Source: UBA4416 sp048498515
GTDB taxonomy: Bacteria; Bacteroidota; Bacteroidia; B-17B0; Aurantibacillaceae
Length of the DNA stretch: 64,000 nt
Reading direction: 5' to 3'
NCBI GenBank assembly: GCA_048498515.1
Contig: JBEHXV010000012.1
Span: forward strand, 1-64,000
The notes under the pieces are model-generated. The model saw nothing but the letters and a program-made list of their open reading frames with translations. It had not been told where the DNA came from and did not search any database. Within the stretch, counting starts at the first letter, position 1. Each line of letters begins with the position of its first letter. Shown here piece after piece: positions 40,715 to 49,865 of this stretch. Both the position numbers and the translations under genes were made by a program.

Positions 40715-41974
40715 ATGGACAGAGTTATAGAAAAGAAAAAATGGACGACTAAACGTGTTGTTACCGTATCAATTACAGGTGGCATAGTGTTGCTGATTTT
40801 TGGAAGCTGGTATTTCACTTCGGGCAAATCAAAATTAAATGTCGATACCGAACGCATCACCATTAGTGAAATTAAAAAAGGCGCGTTCCAGGAATTTATC
40901 CCGGTTAATGGTATTGTATTGCCCTTAACTACCATTTACCTCGATGCCCAGGAAGGCGGACGGGTTGAAGAAAAATACGTAGAAGACGGAGCCATGTTAA
41001 AGCAAGGCGATCCTATTTTAAAACTATCAAATACCGACCTGGAACTAAGCCTTGCCAACCAGGAAACCTCTGTGTTCAATTTGTTAACCCAAATGCAAAT
41101 TTCGCGAAATGCGGCGCAGCAAAATACCATTATGAAGCTGAACCAGGGTACGGATGTGGAAAGCGCCATGAAAGAAGCCGAACGCGTTTACCAGCTGAAT
41201 AAAAAATTATATGAGCAACAAGCCATTTCCATGCAGGAATTTAAACAATCGGAAAACAACTACAACTACTACCTGCAAAAGAAAAAATTAACGGAACAAA
41301 TCCTGAAGCAGGATTCCATTTACACCAAACAGGAAATGGTTCAGGCCAAAGAATCGTATAAGCGTACGGAAGAGGCCCTGAAGATCATGCGCCGCAAAGT
41401 AGAAGACCTTATTGTAAAAGCGCCTGTTGATGGGCAATTAACGTCGATGGACATAGAGATTGGACAGAACAAGAACAAAGGTGAGCGCTTAGGCCAAATA
41501 GATGTGTTGAGTGGTTTTAAAGTGAGGGTGGATATTGATGAGCATTACATATCGCGCATTTATAACGGACTCATCGGGGTGTTTAGTTTTGATAACAAGG
41601 AATACAAACTGGTGATTCATAAAATATACACACAGGTAACAAATGGCAAGTTCCAGGTAGATATGAAATTTGAGAAAGAAGTTCCTAAAACCATTCGTCG
41701 TGGTCAAAGCCTTCAAATACGGCTGGCCCTCAGCGATGAAACACAGGCCGTATTATTACCGAAGGGTGGCTTTTACCAGCAAACGGGTGGCAACTGGATC
41801 TTTAAAGTAAATGAGAACGGAACGGTTGGCTATAAAACGGATATTCAACTGGGAAGGCAAAACCCTGAGTACTATGAAGTGTTGCAAGGCCTCCAACCGG
41901 GCGATAAAGTTATTACTTCGGGCTATGATAATTATGAGAACACACAGGAACTGATATTAAAAAAACAAGACTAA
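40715..41974 (+). CDS. Periplasmic adaptor (membrane fusion) protein
   Basis: This adaptor links an inner-membrane ABC unit to an outer-membrane channel. The 419-residue protein has one membrane helix (about 16-35), a lipoyl/barrel half ending DGAMLKQGDPILKLSN (near 95), a long coiled-coil hairpin (about 105-225, rich in Gln, Lys, Glu), the second lipoyl half (VKAPVDGQLTSMDIEIG) and beta-barrel and proximal domains. It is the first gene of the exporter operon, seven bases before the first ATPase. Confidence 0.93.
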   Translation: MDRVIEKKKWTTKRVVTVSITGGIVLLIFGSWYFTSGKSKLNVDTERITISEIKKGAFQEFIPVNGIVLPLTTIYLDAQEGGRVEEKYVEDGAMLKQGDPILKLSNTDLELSLANQETSVFNLLTQMQISRNAAQQNTIMKLNQGTDVESAMKEAERVYQLNKKLYEQQAISMQEFKQSENNYNYYLQKKKLTEQILKQDSIYTKQEMVQAKESYKRTEEALKIMRRKVEDLIVKAPVDGQLTSMDIEIGQNKNKGERLGQIDVLSGFKVRVDIDEHYISRIYNGLIGVFSFDNKEYKLVIHKIYTQVTNGKFQVDMKFEKEVPKTIRRGQSLQIRLALSDETQAVLLPKGGFYQQTGGNWIFKVNENGTVGYKTDIQLGRQNPEYYEVLQGLQPGDKVITSGYDNYENTQELILKKQD

Positions 41975-41981
41975 AGTATAT

Positions 41982-42665
41982 ATGAACATGATAAAAATAA
42001 GCGATCTTGAAAAGATCTACCGCACGGAAGACATTGAAACAGTGGCCTTAAATAAGATCTCGTTTGAGGTAAAGCAGGGCGAATTTGTAGCCATTATGGG
42101 CCCCTCGGGCTGTGGCAAATCCACACTCCTGAACATTATAGGCCTGTTGGACGACATGGATGACGGCAGCTTCATCTTTAATGATACGGAAGTATCCAAA
42201 TTCAACGAGCGCAAGCGTGCCGATATCCGCAAGCATAACATCGGGTTTGTGTTTCAGAGCTTTAACCTCATTGATGAGCTCACTGTTTTTGAAAATGTGG
42301 AGCTCCCTTTGATCTACACAGGCGTGAGCGCTGCCGAACGCAAACGCATTGTGGATGAAGTGCTGGATAAAATACAAATTGCCCACCGCCGCAACCACTT
42401 TCCACAACAACTATCGGGTGGGCAGCAGCAGCGTGTGGCAGTAGCACGGGCTGTTGTAAACAAACCTAAATTAATTTTGGCCGATGAGCCAACCGGGAAC
42501 CTCGACTCAAGGAACGGCAGCGATGTCATGCAGTTGCTAACCGACTTGAATGAGCAGGGAACAACCATTGTAATGGTAACACACTCCGAGCACGATGCGC
42601 GTTATACACACCGCGTTATTAATATGCTCGATGGACAAATTGTAACACAAAACCTTAAAGTATAA
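41982..42665 (+). CDS. MacB/LolD-type ABC ATPase 1
   Basis: This 227-residue cytoplasmic ATPase powers type VII ABC (MacB-FtsX) mechanotransmission. It has Walker A GPSGCGKST (40-48), Q loop FQSFNLIDELTV, signature LSGGQQQRVAVARA (about 144-157), Walker B LILADE (164-169), a canonical D loop TGNLDS and the switch histidine in VTHSEHDA. All motifs are intact. It is the likely motor for some or all of the six permeases downstream; the first starts five bases later. Confidence 0.95.
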   Translation: MNMIKISDLEKIYRTEDIETVALNKISFEVKQGEFVAIMGPSGCGKSTLLNIIGLLDDMDDGSFIFNDTEVSKFNERKRADIRKHNIGFVFQSFNLIDELTVFENVELPLIYTGVSAAERKRIVDEVLDKIQIAHRRNHFPQQLSGGQQQRVAVARAVVNKPKLILADEPTGNLDSRNGSDVMQLLTDLNEQGTTIVMVTHSEHDARYTHRVINMLDGQIVTQNLKV

Positions 42666-42670
42666 CAAAC

Positions 42671-45064
42671 ATGCTCAAAAACTATTTTAAAATAGCGTGG
42701 CGCAACATTGCGAAAAACAAACTATTTTCCGCAATCAACATCGTGGGCCTTTCAATAGGCATTGCCTGCTGTGCCATTATTTCATTATACGTTACTTATG
42801 AGCTTAGTTACGACGCTTACAACGAGCAGTCGGCAAATTTGTACCGCTTAACAACCGTTTCATTCGAACCCGATAAAATGGCACATTTTGCGCACACGGC
42901 ACCAATTGTTGCGGAGCGCATTAAACTGAATTTTCCTGAAGTAGAGGATTTTGTGAGGTTGAATTCTTCGCAACGAATCATCTCGTACGGAAACATAAAG
43001 CAGTTTGATACCCGGATCTTTTATGCCGATTCGGGCCTTCTTAATCTTTTCAGTTTCGATTTGCTGGAAGGCAACAAAAGAGCGCTTTCATCGCCTTATA
43101 GCATCGTATTGACCGAAAGCGCCGCCAAACGCTATTTTGGCGAAACCAATGGTTTTGGAAAAATCCTGAAGTTTAGCGATACCATTAACCTTTTGGTTAC
43201 GGGTATTATTAAAGACATTCCTGTCAACTCACATTTTAGTGCCGATTGCTTTATTTCAAGGGCAACCCTTTCCGACATGAACAAAAACAGCGAGGACTGG
43301 AAATTTGGCCAAAAGGAATGGCTCAATTGCGATTCTTATTCCTATGTTCTTTTAAAACCGGGAAGCAATTCCAAAACACTCCAGGATAAAATAAACGTGA
43401 TGCTTGAAAAAGAAATGGCGGATTTTATAAAACAAGCGGGCATTAAAACACATATCGATCTTCAACCGGTTACAGATATCCACTTAAAATCTCACCTGGA
43501 AGATGAATTTAAAGGAAGTGTCAACGGGGACATCCGTTACGTATACCTCTTCTCAGCCGCCGCCTTATTCATTATGCTTATTGCCTGCTGCAATTTCATC
43601 AACCTTTCTACTGCCCGGTCGCTCAACCGCTCAAAAGAAATAGGCCTGAGAAAGGTCATTGGTGCCGAGCGCCGGCAGCTCATCTCCCAATTTCTTGGAG
43701 AATCGGTATTATTCACCATCATTGCCAGCATTCTTTCCTTAATCCTGTTGGTTTCAAGTATTCCGCTCTTTAATTCCCTTTTAGGAATTACACTTCATTT
43801 CTCATTAAAACTTGTTTGGTTTTATATAGCTATCATCCTTATTGTAGGCTTGCTTGCCGGCTTATACCCCGCGCTCCTCATGTCTTCTTTTTCTCCCATC
43901 GTTTCGCTGAAAGGGAAGATCAGTCACAATATAAAGGATGTTGTTTTCCGTAAAGGCCTGGTGGTTTTTCAATTCAGCATCACCATCATTCTTATCATTG
44001 GTACCTCCTTAATTTTAAAACAACTGGATTATCTTCAAAACAGGGACATAGGCTTAAATAAAGACCAGGTAGTATCCATAAAGATCAAAGCTGCGGATAT
44101 GGGTAAGGCCGATGTTGTTTTAAAAGAACTCATGCGCAACTCAAACATCGTGCAGGGTACCCGAAATGATTTTAGCTACAGGGGGGTGTCCAACATTACC
44201 TTGTTGCCTGAGGGTTTTGCCGAGAATGAGATGCATTCTTCATACGTTATTTCGGTTGATGAGAATTTTTTGCCAACCTACCAGATCCCGGTTATTGCAG
44301 GACGGAATTTCTCAAAGGCTTTTCCTACCGATGAAGAACAGGCGTTTATTGTGAACGAAGCTTTAGTAAAGGCCTATGGCTGGAAAACCCCGGAGGAGGC
44401 TCTTGGAAAAAATATTACCTGGGCCGGAAGCAAAAAAGGAAAGGTAATAGGTGTGGTTAAGGATTTTAATTTTTTATCGCTGCACGAAAATATCCAACCC
44501 TTGTTGATCCATATTTTTCCGCAATGGGCCAATACCATCAGTCTGCGATTGAAAACAAACAACCTGGACAATACCTTAAAACAAATTGAAAGTACCTGGA
44601 AAGGTATTGCTACGCAAAGTCCATTTGAATATAGTTTTGTGGACGACGATTTCAATAACCTGTACCATTCAGAACGAATGATGCGTAATGTGCTCAGTGC
44701 GTTTACATTCCTCTCTGTTCTTGTTGCCTGCCTGGGCTTGCTGGGCCTGGTTTCTTTTACCATCAACCAGCGTGTAAAAGAAATTGGAATAAGGAGGGTA
44801 CTGGGATCAGGCGTAGGAAGTATTGTTCGCCTGCTCACACAGGATTTTTTAAAACTGGTAGCCATCTCTTTTGTCATAGCCGCTCCTATTGCCTGGTATG
44901 GAACCACAAAATGGCTGCAGTCGTATGCTTACCGTACCGAGATCGGTATTTGGGCATTTGTTTTTGCAGGGCTTGCCGCCATAACCATCGCTTTCTTAAC
45001 AGTAAGTGTACAGGCACTGAAAGCAGCTTATGCCAATCCTGTAAAAAATTTAAGAGCCGAATAA
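42671..45064 (+). CDS. MacB/FtsX-like ABC permease 1 of 6
   Basis: The 797-residue permease has two FtsX halves. Each has one leading membrane helix, a periplasmic MacB-like domain and three helices. The N-terminus MLKNYFKIAWRNIAKNKLFS and first helix INIVGLSIGIACC are hallmarks. ATPase-coupling loops read KEIGLRKVIGAERRQLIS (about 320) and KEIGIRRVLGSGVGSIV (about 700). The end is NPVKNLRAE. This fold moves substrates without passing them through the membrane, by periplasmic shape change. It stands directly after ATPase 1. Confidence 0.93.
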   Translation: MLKNYFKIAWRNIAKNKLFSAINIVGLSIGIACCAIISLYVTYELSYDAYNEQSANLYRLTTVSFEPDKMAHFAHTAPIVAERIKLNFPEVEDFVRLNSSQRIISYGNIKQFDTRIFYADSGLLNLFSFDLLEGNKRALSSPYSIVLTESAAKRYFGETNGFGKILKFSDTINLLVTGIIKDIPVNSHFSADCFISRATLSDMNKNSEDWKFGQKEWLNCDSYSYVLLKPGSNSKTLQDKINVMLEKEMADFIKQAGIKTHIDLQPVTDIHLKSHLEDEFKGSVNGDIRYVYLFSAAALFIMLIACCNFINLSTARSLNRSKEIGLRKVIGAERRQLISQFLGESVLFTIIASILSLILLVSSIPLFNSLLGITLHFSLKLVWFYIAIILIVGLLAGLYPALLMSSFSPIVSLKGKISHNIKDVVFRKGLVVFQFSITIILIIGTSLILKQLDYLQNRDIGLNKDQVVSIKIKAADMGKADVVLKELMRNSNIVQGTRNDFSYRGVSNITLLPEGFAENEMHSSYVISVDENFLPTYQIPVIAGRNFSKAFPTDEEQAFIVNEALVKAYGWKTPEEALGKNITWAGSKKGKVIGVVKDFNFLSLHENIQPLLIHIFPQWANTISLRLKTNNLDNTLKQIESTWKGIATQSPFEYSFVDDDFNNLYHSERMMRNVLSAFTFLSVLVACLGLLGLVSFTINQRVKEIGIRRVLGSGVGSIVRLLTQDFLKLVAISFVIAAPIAWYGTTKWLQSYAYRTEIGIWAFVFAGLAAITIAFLTVSVQALKAAYANPVKNLRAE

Positions 45065-45076
45065 TTAAACCACACA

Positions 45077-47497
45077 ATGTTTAGAAATTACATAAAACTG
45101 GCTGTACGTAATTTATTGAAAAATAAGTTATTCTCGCTTGTCAATTTTGCCGGCTTGTCGCTTGGCATTGCGGCCAGTCTTATATTGTTTTTATACATTG
45201 AAAACGAATCGGGATACGACACATTCCATGCTGATGTCAATACCATTTACAGGCTAAGGTGCGACAACTTAGAGAACGGCAAATACTCTGAGCGCATGGC
45301 CCGTACAAACGGACCGGTAGGAAAGGAACTGAAAGAACGTTTTCCCGAAGTGGACAAAGTAGTTCAATTGAACAGGGACGAGATGGCCGGAATGATCTCC
45401 AATGATCGCTTTACCTTTCGTTTGAAGAACAGTTTTTTTGCTTCCGAAGATTTTTTCAATGTGTTTTCCTATCATCTTATTAAAGGCGATCCTAATACCG
45501 CCTTAAAAGAACTGGATGCTATTGTACTTTCGGAAAGTCTTGCCAAAAAATTCTTTGGTACTGAAGACCCTGTTGGTAAAACCCTGCAATTTAACCGCAA
45601 GTATCCTATGAAAGTAACAGGTGTATTTAAAGACGTGCCTCCCAACTCTCATTTGAAATTTGAGTCGCTTATTTCATACAAGTCGCTTTTAACATACGTT
45701 GCACCTTACCTGGAAACTGAATGGAATGGAGGAGAGTCCAATTACACTTATGTAAAGCTTAAACCGGGAACAGATCCCAAGCAGCTTGAAAAGAAATTTC
45801 CGGCAATGGTAAAAGATAAATTAGGGGCTGCGTTTTTTGCGCAGGGCCATGATAAGCAGTATTTTTTACAGCCATTACGCGACATTCATTTAAATTCTCA
45901 TTATGATGGCGAAATAGAAGCAAACGGAGACGGAAGGGCACTGAAATTTTTTGTGATCATTGCTTTTGTGATTATGGTTATTGCCTGGATCAACTACATC
46001 AACTTATCAATTGTTAAGAGCTTTGAACGCTACAAAGAGATCGGTATCAGGATCGTTTCGGGTGGCGCTAAGGGCGAGATCCGTCGGCAGTTCATTATTG
46101 AAGCTGTACTGTTTAATCTTTTATGCGTTGCATTTGCCATATTCATTGCCAAAACAGTATATCCTTACTTCAGTGATTATACAGGAATGGAAATTAACGA
46201 AGTCACCTGGGCCAGTAAAGATGTATGGCTGCGCTTTTTTGTTGCCATTGTAGCAGGCACTGTCCTTTCAAGCATTTATCCTGCTTTTGTACTCACTTCC
46301 GTAAATCCTGTAGCGGTTTTAAAAGGCTTAAAAAATAAAGCATCCACAGGACTCTCCTTTAGAAAAGCCCTGATCACTTTCCAGTTCGCCATATCTATTG
46401 CATTGATCATAGGAACCATTGTAATCATTAAACAGGTGTCCTTTATGCAAAATTATAACACAGGGGTTAATATCGAGCAAACGCTGGTGATCCATAAGCC
46501 ATCTTTGATTGATTCTACCTGGTTTCAAAAACTGGATGCTTTTAAAAACAACTTAAAACAACATACTTTTATTAAAAATGTATGCCTGTCGCGCTACGTG
46601 CCCGGCGAGTCAATAGACTACAGCCAGGGTTTTGTGAAACAAGCCAATAATCCTTCAAAAAAAACGGCTTTGCTATACAACAATTTTTCTGACCATGAGT
46701 TCATTGATCTCTATAAGCTAAAGCTGATAGCCGGAAGGGAATTTGTAGCCGGGAAAAAAAACTGCGAGATCATCATTAACAGAAAGGCACTGGCGCAACT
46801 CGACTTTAAAAAACCGGAAGAGGCCATTGGCCAAAAAATATATAACGACGGTTGGAAATACGAACACACCATTGTTGGGGTCATTGAAGATTTTCACCAA
46901 CGCTCCTTAAAGGAAAATTTTTTACCGATGGCTTTCATGCAATTTGAAAATCCGGGCCTTTCCAATAAATTCTCAGTGAAGATCCAAACAGAGGATATGA
47001 AAACAGCCATCGCTCAAATTGAAAAGACCTGGCAGACCGTTTTCCCGGGAAATGCATTTGAATACTTTTTTCTTGATGAGCAGTACAATAATCAATACAA
47101 GGCCGACATTCAGTTTGGCAGTATCTTTTTACTCTTCTCAACACTGGCTATTGTTATAGCATGCATTGGCTTGTTTGCACTAACACTCTACACCATCGTT
47201 CACCGTACAAAAGAGATCGCCATCCGGAAAGTAATAGGCGCATCGGCCTACCAGGTCTTTCATATACTGACCAAAGATTATGTATGGCTGATCTCAATTG
47301 CAACCTTGATCGCCATTCCATCCATGTATTATATTATGAGTAAATGGCTCGAGCATTACGCTTACCGTATTGAGCTGAGTATGTGGTTCTTTATAGTACC
47401 CGTATTTATTTTGCTGGTGGTTGTACTGGCTTCCATATCGTTCCAGGTAATAAAAGCAATTCGTACTAATCCGATAAAAAGCTTAAGAACAGAATAA
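45077..47497 (+). CDS. MacB/FtsX-like ABC permease 2 of 6
   Basis: This 806-residue permease has the same double FtsX layout as permease 1, starting MFRNYIKLAVRNLLKNKLFS. Its first coupling loop is the outlier of the set, YKEIGIRIVSGGAKGEIRR, lacking the RKVxGA core shared by the others; the second is normal (KEIAIRKVIGASAYQV). It ends NPIKSLRTE. Twelve bases separate it from permease 1 and one base from permease 3, so it belongs to the same transcript. Confidence 0.92.
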   Translation: MFRNYIKLAVRNLLKNKLFSLVNFAGLSLGIAASLILFLYIENESGYDTFHADVNTIYRLRCDNLENGKYSERMARTNGPVGKELKERFPEVDKVVQLNRDEMAGMISNDRFTFRLKNSFFASEDFFNVFSYHLIKGDPNTALKELDAIVLSESLAKKFFGTEDPVGKTLQFNRKYPMKVTGVFKDVPPNSHLKFESLISYKSLLTYVAPYLETEWNGGESNYTYVKLKPGTDPKQLEKKFPAMVKDKLGAAFFAQGHDKQYFLQPLRDIHLNSHYDGEIEANGDGRALKFFVIIAFVIMVIAWINYINLSIVKSFERYKEIGIRIVSGGAKGEIRRQFIIEAVLFNLLCVAFAIFIAKTVYPYFSDYTGMEINEVTWASKDVWLRFFVAIVAGTVLSSIYPAFVLTSVNPVAVLKGLKNKASTGLSFRKALITFQFAISIALIIGTIVIIKQVSFMQNYNTGVNIEQTLVIHKPSLIDSTWFQKLDAFKNNLKQHTFIKNVCLSRYVPGESIDYSQGFVKQANNPSKKTALLYNNFSDHEFIDLYKLKLIAGREFVAGKKNCEIIINRKALAQLDFKKPEEAIGQKIYNDGWKYEHTIVGVIEDFHQRSLKENFLPMAFMQFENPGLSNKFSVKIQTEDMKTAIAQIEKTWQTVFPGNAFEYFFLDEQYNNQYKADIQFGSIFLLFSTLAIVIACIGLFALTLYTIVHRTKEIAIRKVIGASAYQVFHILTKDYVWLISIATLIAIPSMYYIMSKWLEHYAYRIELSMWFFIVPVFILLVVVLASISFQVIKAIRTNPIKSLRTE

Positions 47498-47498
47498 G

Positions 47499-49856
47499 AT
47501 GATAAAGAACTATCTTAAAATAGCGCTACGCCAAATACGGAAAAATAAAACGTTTTCTATTATTAATATTTCGGGGCTGGCCATTGGCATGGCCGCCGTT
47601 ATCCTTATTTTATTGTGGGTAAAGAACGAGGTAAGCTACGATGGGTTCCACGAAAAAAAAGAAAGGGTTTATGAACTATGGAACAAAGGAATTTGGAGTG
47701 GCGAAACACAATGCTGGAACACCACGCCAAAGGTAGCGGCCAAATTCCTCAGGCAGGATTTTCCGGAGGTGGAAAAGGTGGCGCGCGTTAACTGGTTGTC
47801 CACTAACCTGTTTGCCTATGGCGATAAAAAATTAAATGCCGCCGGAAATATTGTAGATGCTGAGTTTTTGGATATCTTTTCGTTTCCGCTTATCAGGGGA
47901 ACTAAACAAACTGTCTTCAAAAATCCTAATTCAATTGTCCTCACTCAAAAGCTGGCCAAATCCATATTTGGAGAGGAAGATCCAATAGGCAAGACCCTTA
48001 AACGCGATAACCAGGAAGATTTTATGGTGACGGGCATTATTAGCGATCCGCCAATTAACACGCGCTTTAATTTCCAATACCTTATTCCATGGTCCTTCCT
48101 CATTAGCAAAGACGGCGACGAGGAACAATGGGGAAACAACTCGGTAAAAAACTATGTGTTGTTAAAAGAAAACACCTCCTTTGAACCGGTACAGGAAAAA
48201 GTAAAAGGGCTCCGTAAAAAATACCAGAAAGATTATGACGGCATCGATATGTTCTTGTACCCCATGGAAAGGTGGCGCCTGCACTCCAATTTTGAAGAGG
48301 GTGTCGAGACAGGGGGTCGCATAGAATTAGTAAGGCTGTTTGTGATCATTGCCGGCTTTATCTTATTAATTGCCTGCATTAATTTTATGAACCTGAGCAC
48401 GGCCCGCAGCGAAAGAAGGGCAAAAGAGGTAGGAATTCGTAAAACAGTTGGCGCTATGAGGTCATCGCTCATCAGGCAGTTTCTTGGAGAATCAGTTTTA
48501 CTTGTCATATTTGCGTATGTCATTGCTCTGGCTTTGGTTCATTTATTCCTGCCCGGATTTAATGAATTGATTGGCAAGAAATTGAGTGTTGAATACAGCA
48601 ACGGTGGTTTTTGGCTGGCATCTGTTTTATTCATTGCAATTACCGGCTTTTTGGCCGGCTGTTACCCGGCGTTTTTCCTGTCATCCTTTAAACCGGTTTC
48701 CGTTCTCAAAGGCACTTTTAAAGCGGTAAACACACTGGTAACACCACGAAAAATACTGGTAGTGATCCAATTCAGCTTTGCCATTACCTTAATCATCAGT
48801 ACCATTATTGTCAAACAACAAATTAATTACGTACAGCAAAGAGATTCAGGTTACCTGAAACAAAATCTTGTGTACCACTATTTATCAAGTGACCTGGAGA
48901 AAAACTATAGCCCTTTGAAAAATGAAATTATGGCGGCAGGACTTGCCGAAGCCATAACCAAAACCAGCGCCCCCATTACACAGGGCTGGAGCGACAGCTG
49001 GGGTTTTGAATGGGAAGGAAAAGACCCGAATGATAAAACCGATTTTGACCGCTATTGCGCCGATGAAAATTTTATAAAAACAGCGGGCTTAACATTAGTG
49101 CAGGGTCGCGACTTTAACCTGAAAGAATTTCCTACCGATTCAACTGCCATGCTTATCAACGAATCGGCCCTGAAAACCATGAAGCTTAAACAGCCGATAG
49201 GCCAGATTATAAAGGATGGTGATAGCAAGTGGCATATTGTTGGCGTATTTAAGGATTTCATTTTAAACTCTCCGTATTATCCCACAAAACCTATGATTAT
49301 ACAAGGTGCCAAAGGTTGGTTCAATGTTATTCATATAAGGTTAAAAGACAATGCCAATTCGGGCGATCTTAAAAAACTGGAAGTCATTTTTAAAAAATAT
49401 AATCCTGAATTTCCATTCGACTATATCTTTGTGAATGAAGAATATGGACAAAAGTTTGTTGATGAAGAGCGCATTGGAACATTTGCAGCGATATTTGCAG
49501 GCCTTACCATTTTCATCTCCTGCCTTGGCTTGTTTGGTTTATCAACTTACATGGCCGAAAACCGGATCAAAGAAATAGGGATTAGGAAAGTATTGGGCGC
49601 GTCGGTTGCAAACATTACTTCCCTGTTGGCTACCAACTTCCTGAAACTGGTATTGGTGTCCATCGTTATCGCGGTTCCCTTATCCTGGTGGTTTATGCAC
49701 AATTGGCTGAGCGATTTTCCTTACCACGTGTCCATACACTGGTGGGTATTTATTATTTCGGGCATTACTTCGGTTGCTATTGCTTTAATCACCGTCAGTT
49801 TTCAGTCAATAAAAGCCGCGTTGGCCAACCCGGTTAAAAATTTAAGAACAGAATAA
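47499..49856 (+). CDS. MacB/FtsX-like ABC permease 3 of 6
   Basis: The 785-residue protein, the shortest of the six, begins MIKNYLKIALRQIRKNKTFS. Its coupling loops are KEVGIRKTVGAMRSSLIRQ and KEIGIRKVLGASVANIT, the first with T in place of the usual V. The periplasmic regions share the family motif ALKTMKLKQPIGQIIKDG-type turn before the second helix set. The end is NPVKNLRTE. It starts one base after permease 2 and is in the operon. Confidence 0.92.
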   Translation: MIKNYLKIALRQIRKNKTFSIINISGLAIGMAAVILILLWVKNEVSYDGFHEKKERVYELWNKGIWSGETQCWNTTPKVAAKFLRQDFPEVEKVARVNWLSTNLFAYGDKKLNAAGNIVDAEFLDIFSFPLIRGTKQTVFKNPNSIVLTQKLAKSIFGEEDPIGKTLKRDNQEDFMVTGIISDPPINTRFNFQYLIPWSFLISKDGDEEQWGNNSVKNYVLLKENTSFEPVQEKVKGLRKKYQKDYDGIDMFLYPMERWRLHSNFEEGVETGGRIELVRLFVIIAGFILLIACINFMNLSTARSERRAKEVGIRKTVGAMRSSLIRQFLGESVLLVIFAYVIALALVHLFLPGFNELIGKKLSVEYSNGGFWLASVLFIAITGFLAGCYPAFFLSSFKPVSVLKGTFKAVNTLVTPRKILVVIQFSFAITLIISTIIVKQQINYVQQRDSGYLKQNLVYHYLSSDLEKNYSPLKNEIMAAGLAEAITKTSAPITQGWSDSWGFEWEGKDPNDKTDFDRYCADENFIKTAGLTLVQGRDFNLKEFPTDSTAMLINESALKTMKLKQPIGQIIKDGDSKWHIVGVFKDFILNSPYYPTKPMIIQGAKGWFNVIHIRLKDNANSGDLKKLEVIFKKYNPEFPFDYIFVNEEYGQKFVDEERIGTFAAIFAGLTIFISCLGLFGLSTYMAENRIKEIGIRKVLGASVANITSLLATNFLKLVLVSIVIAVPLSWWFMHNWLSDFPYHVSIHWWVFIISGITSVAIALITVSFQSIKAALANPVKNLRTE

Positions 49857-49865
49857 TACAACGTT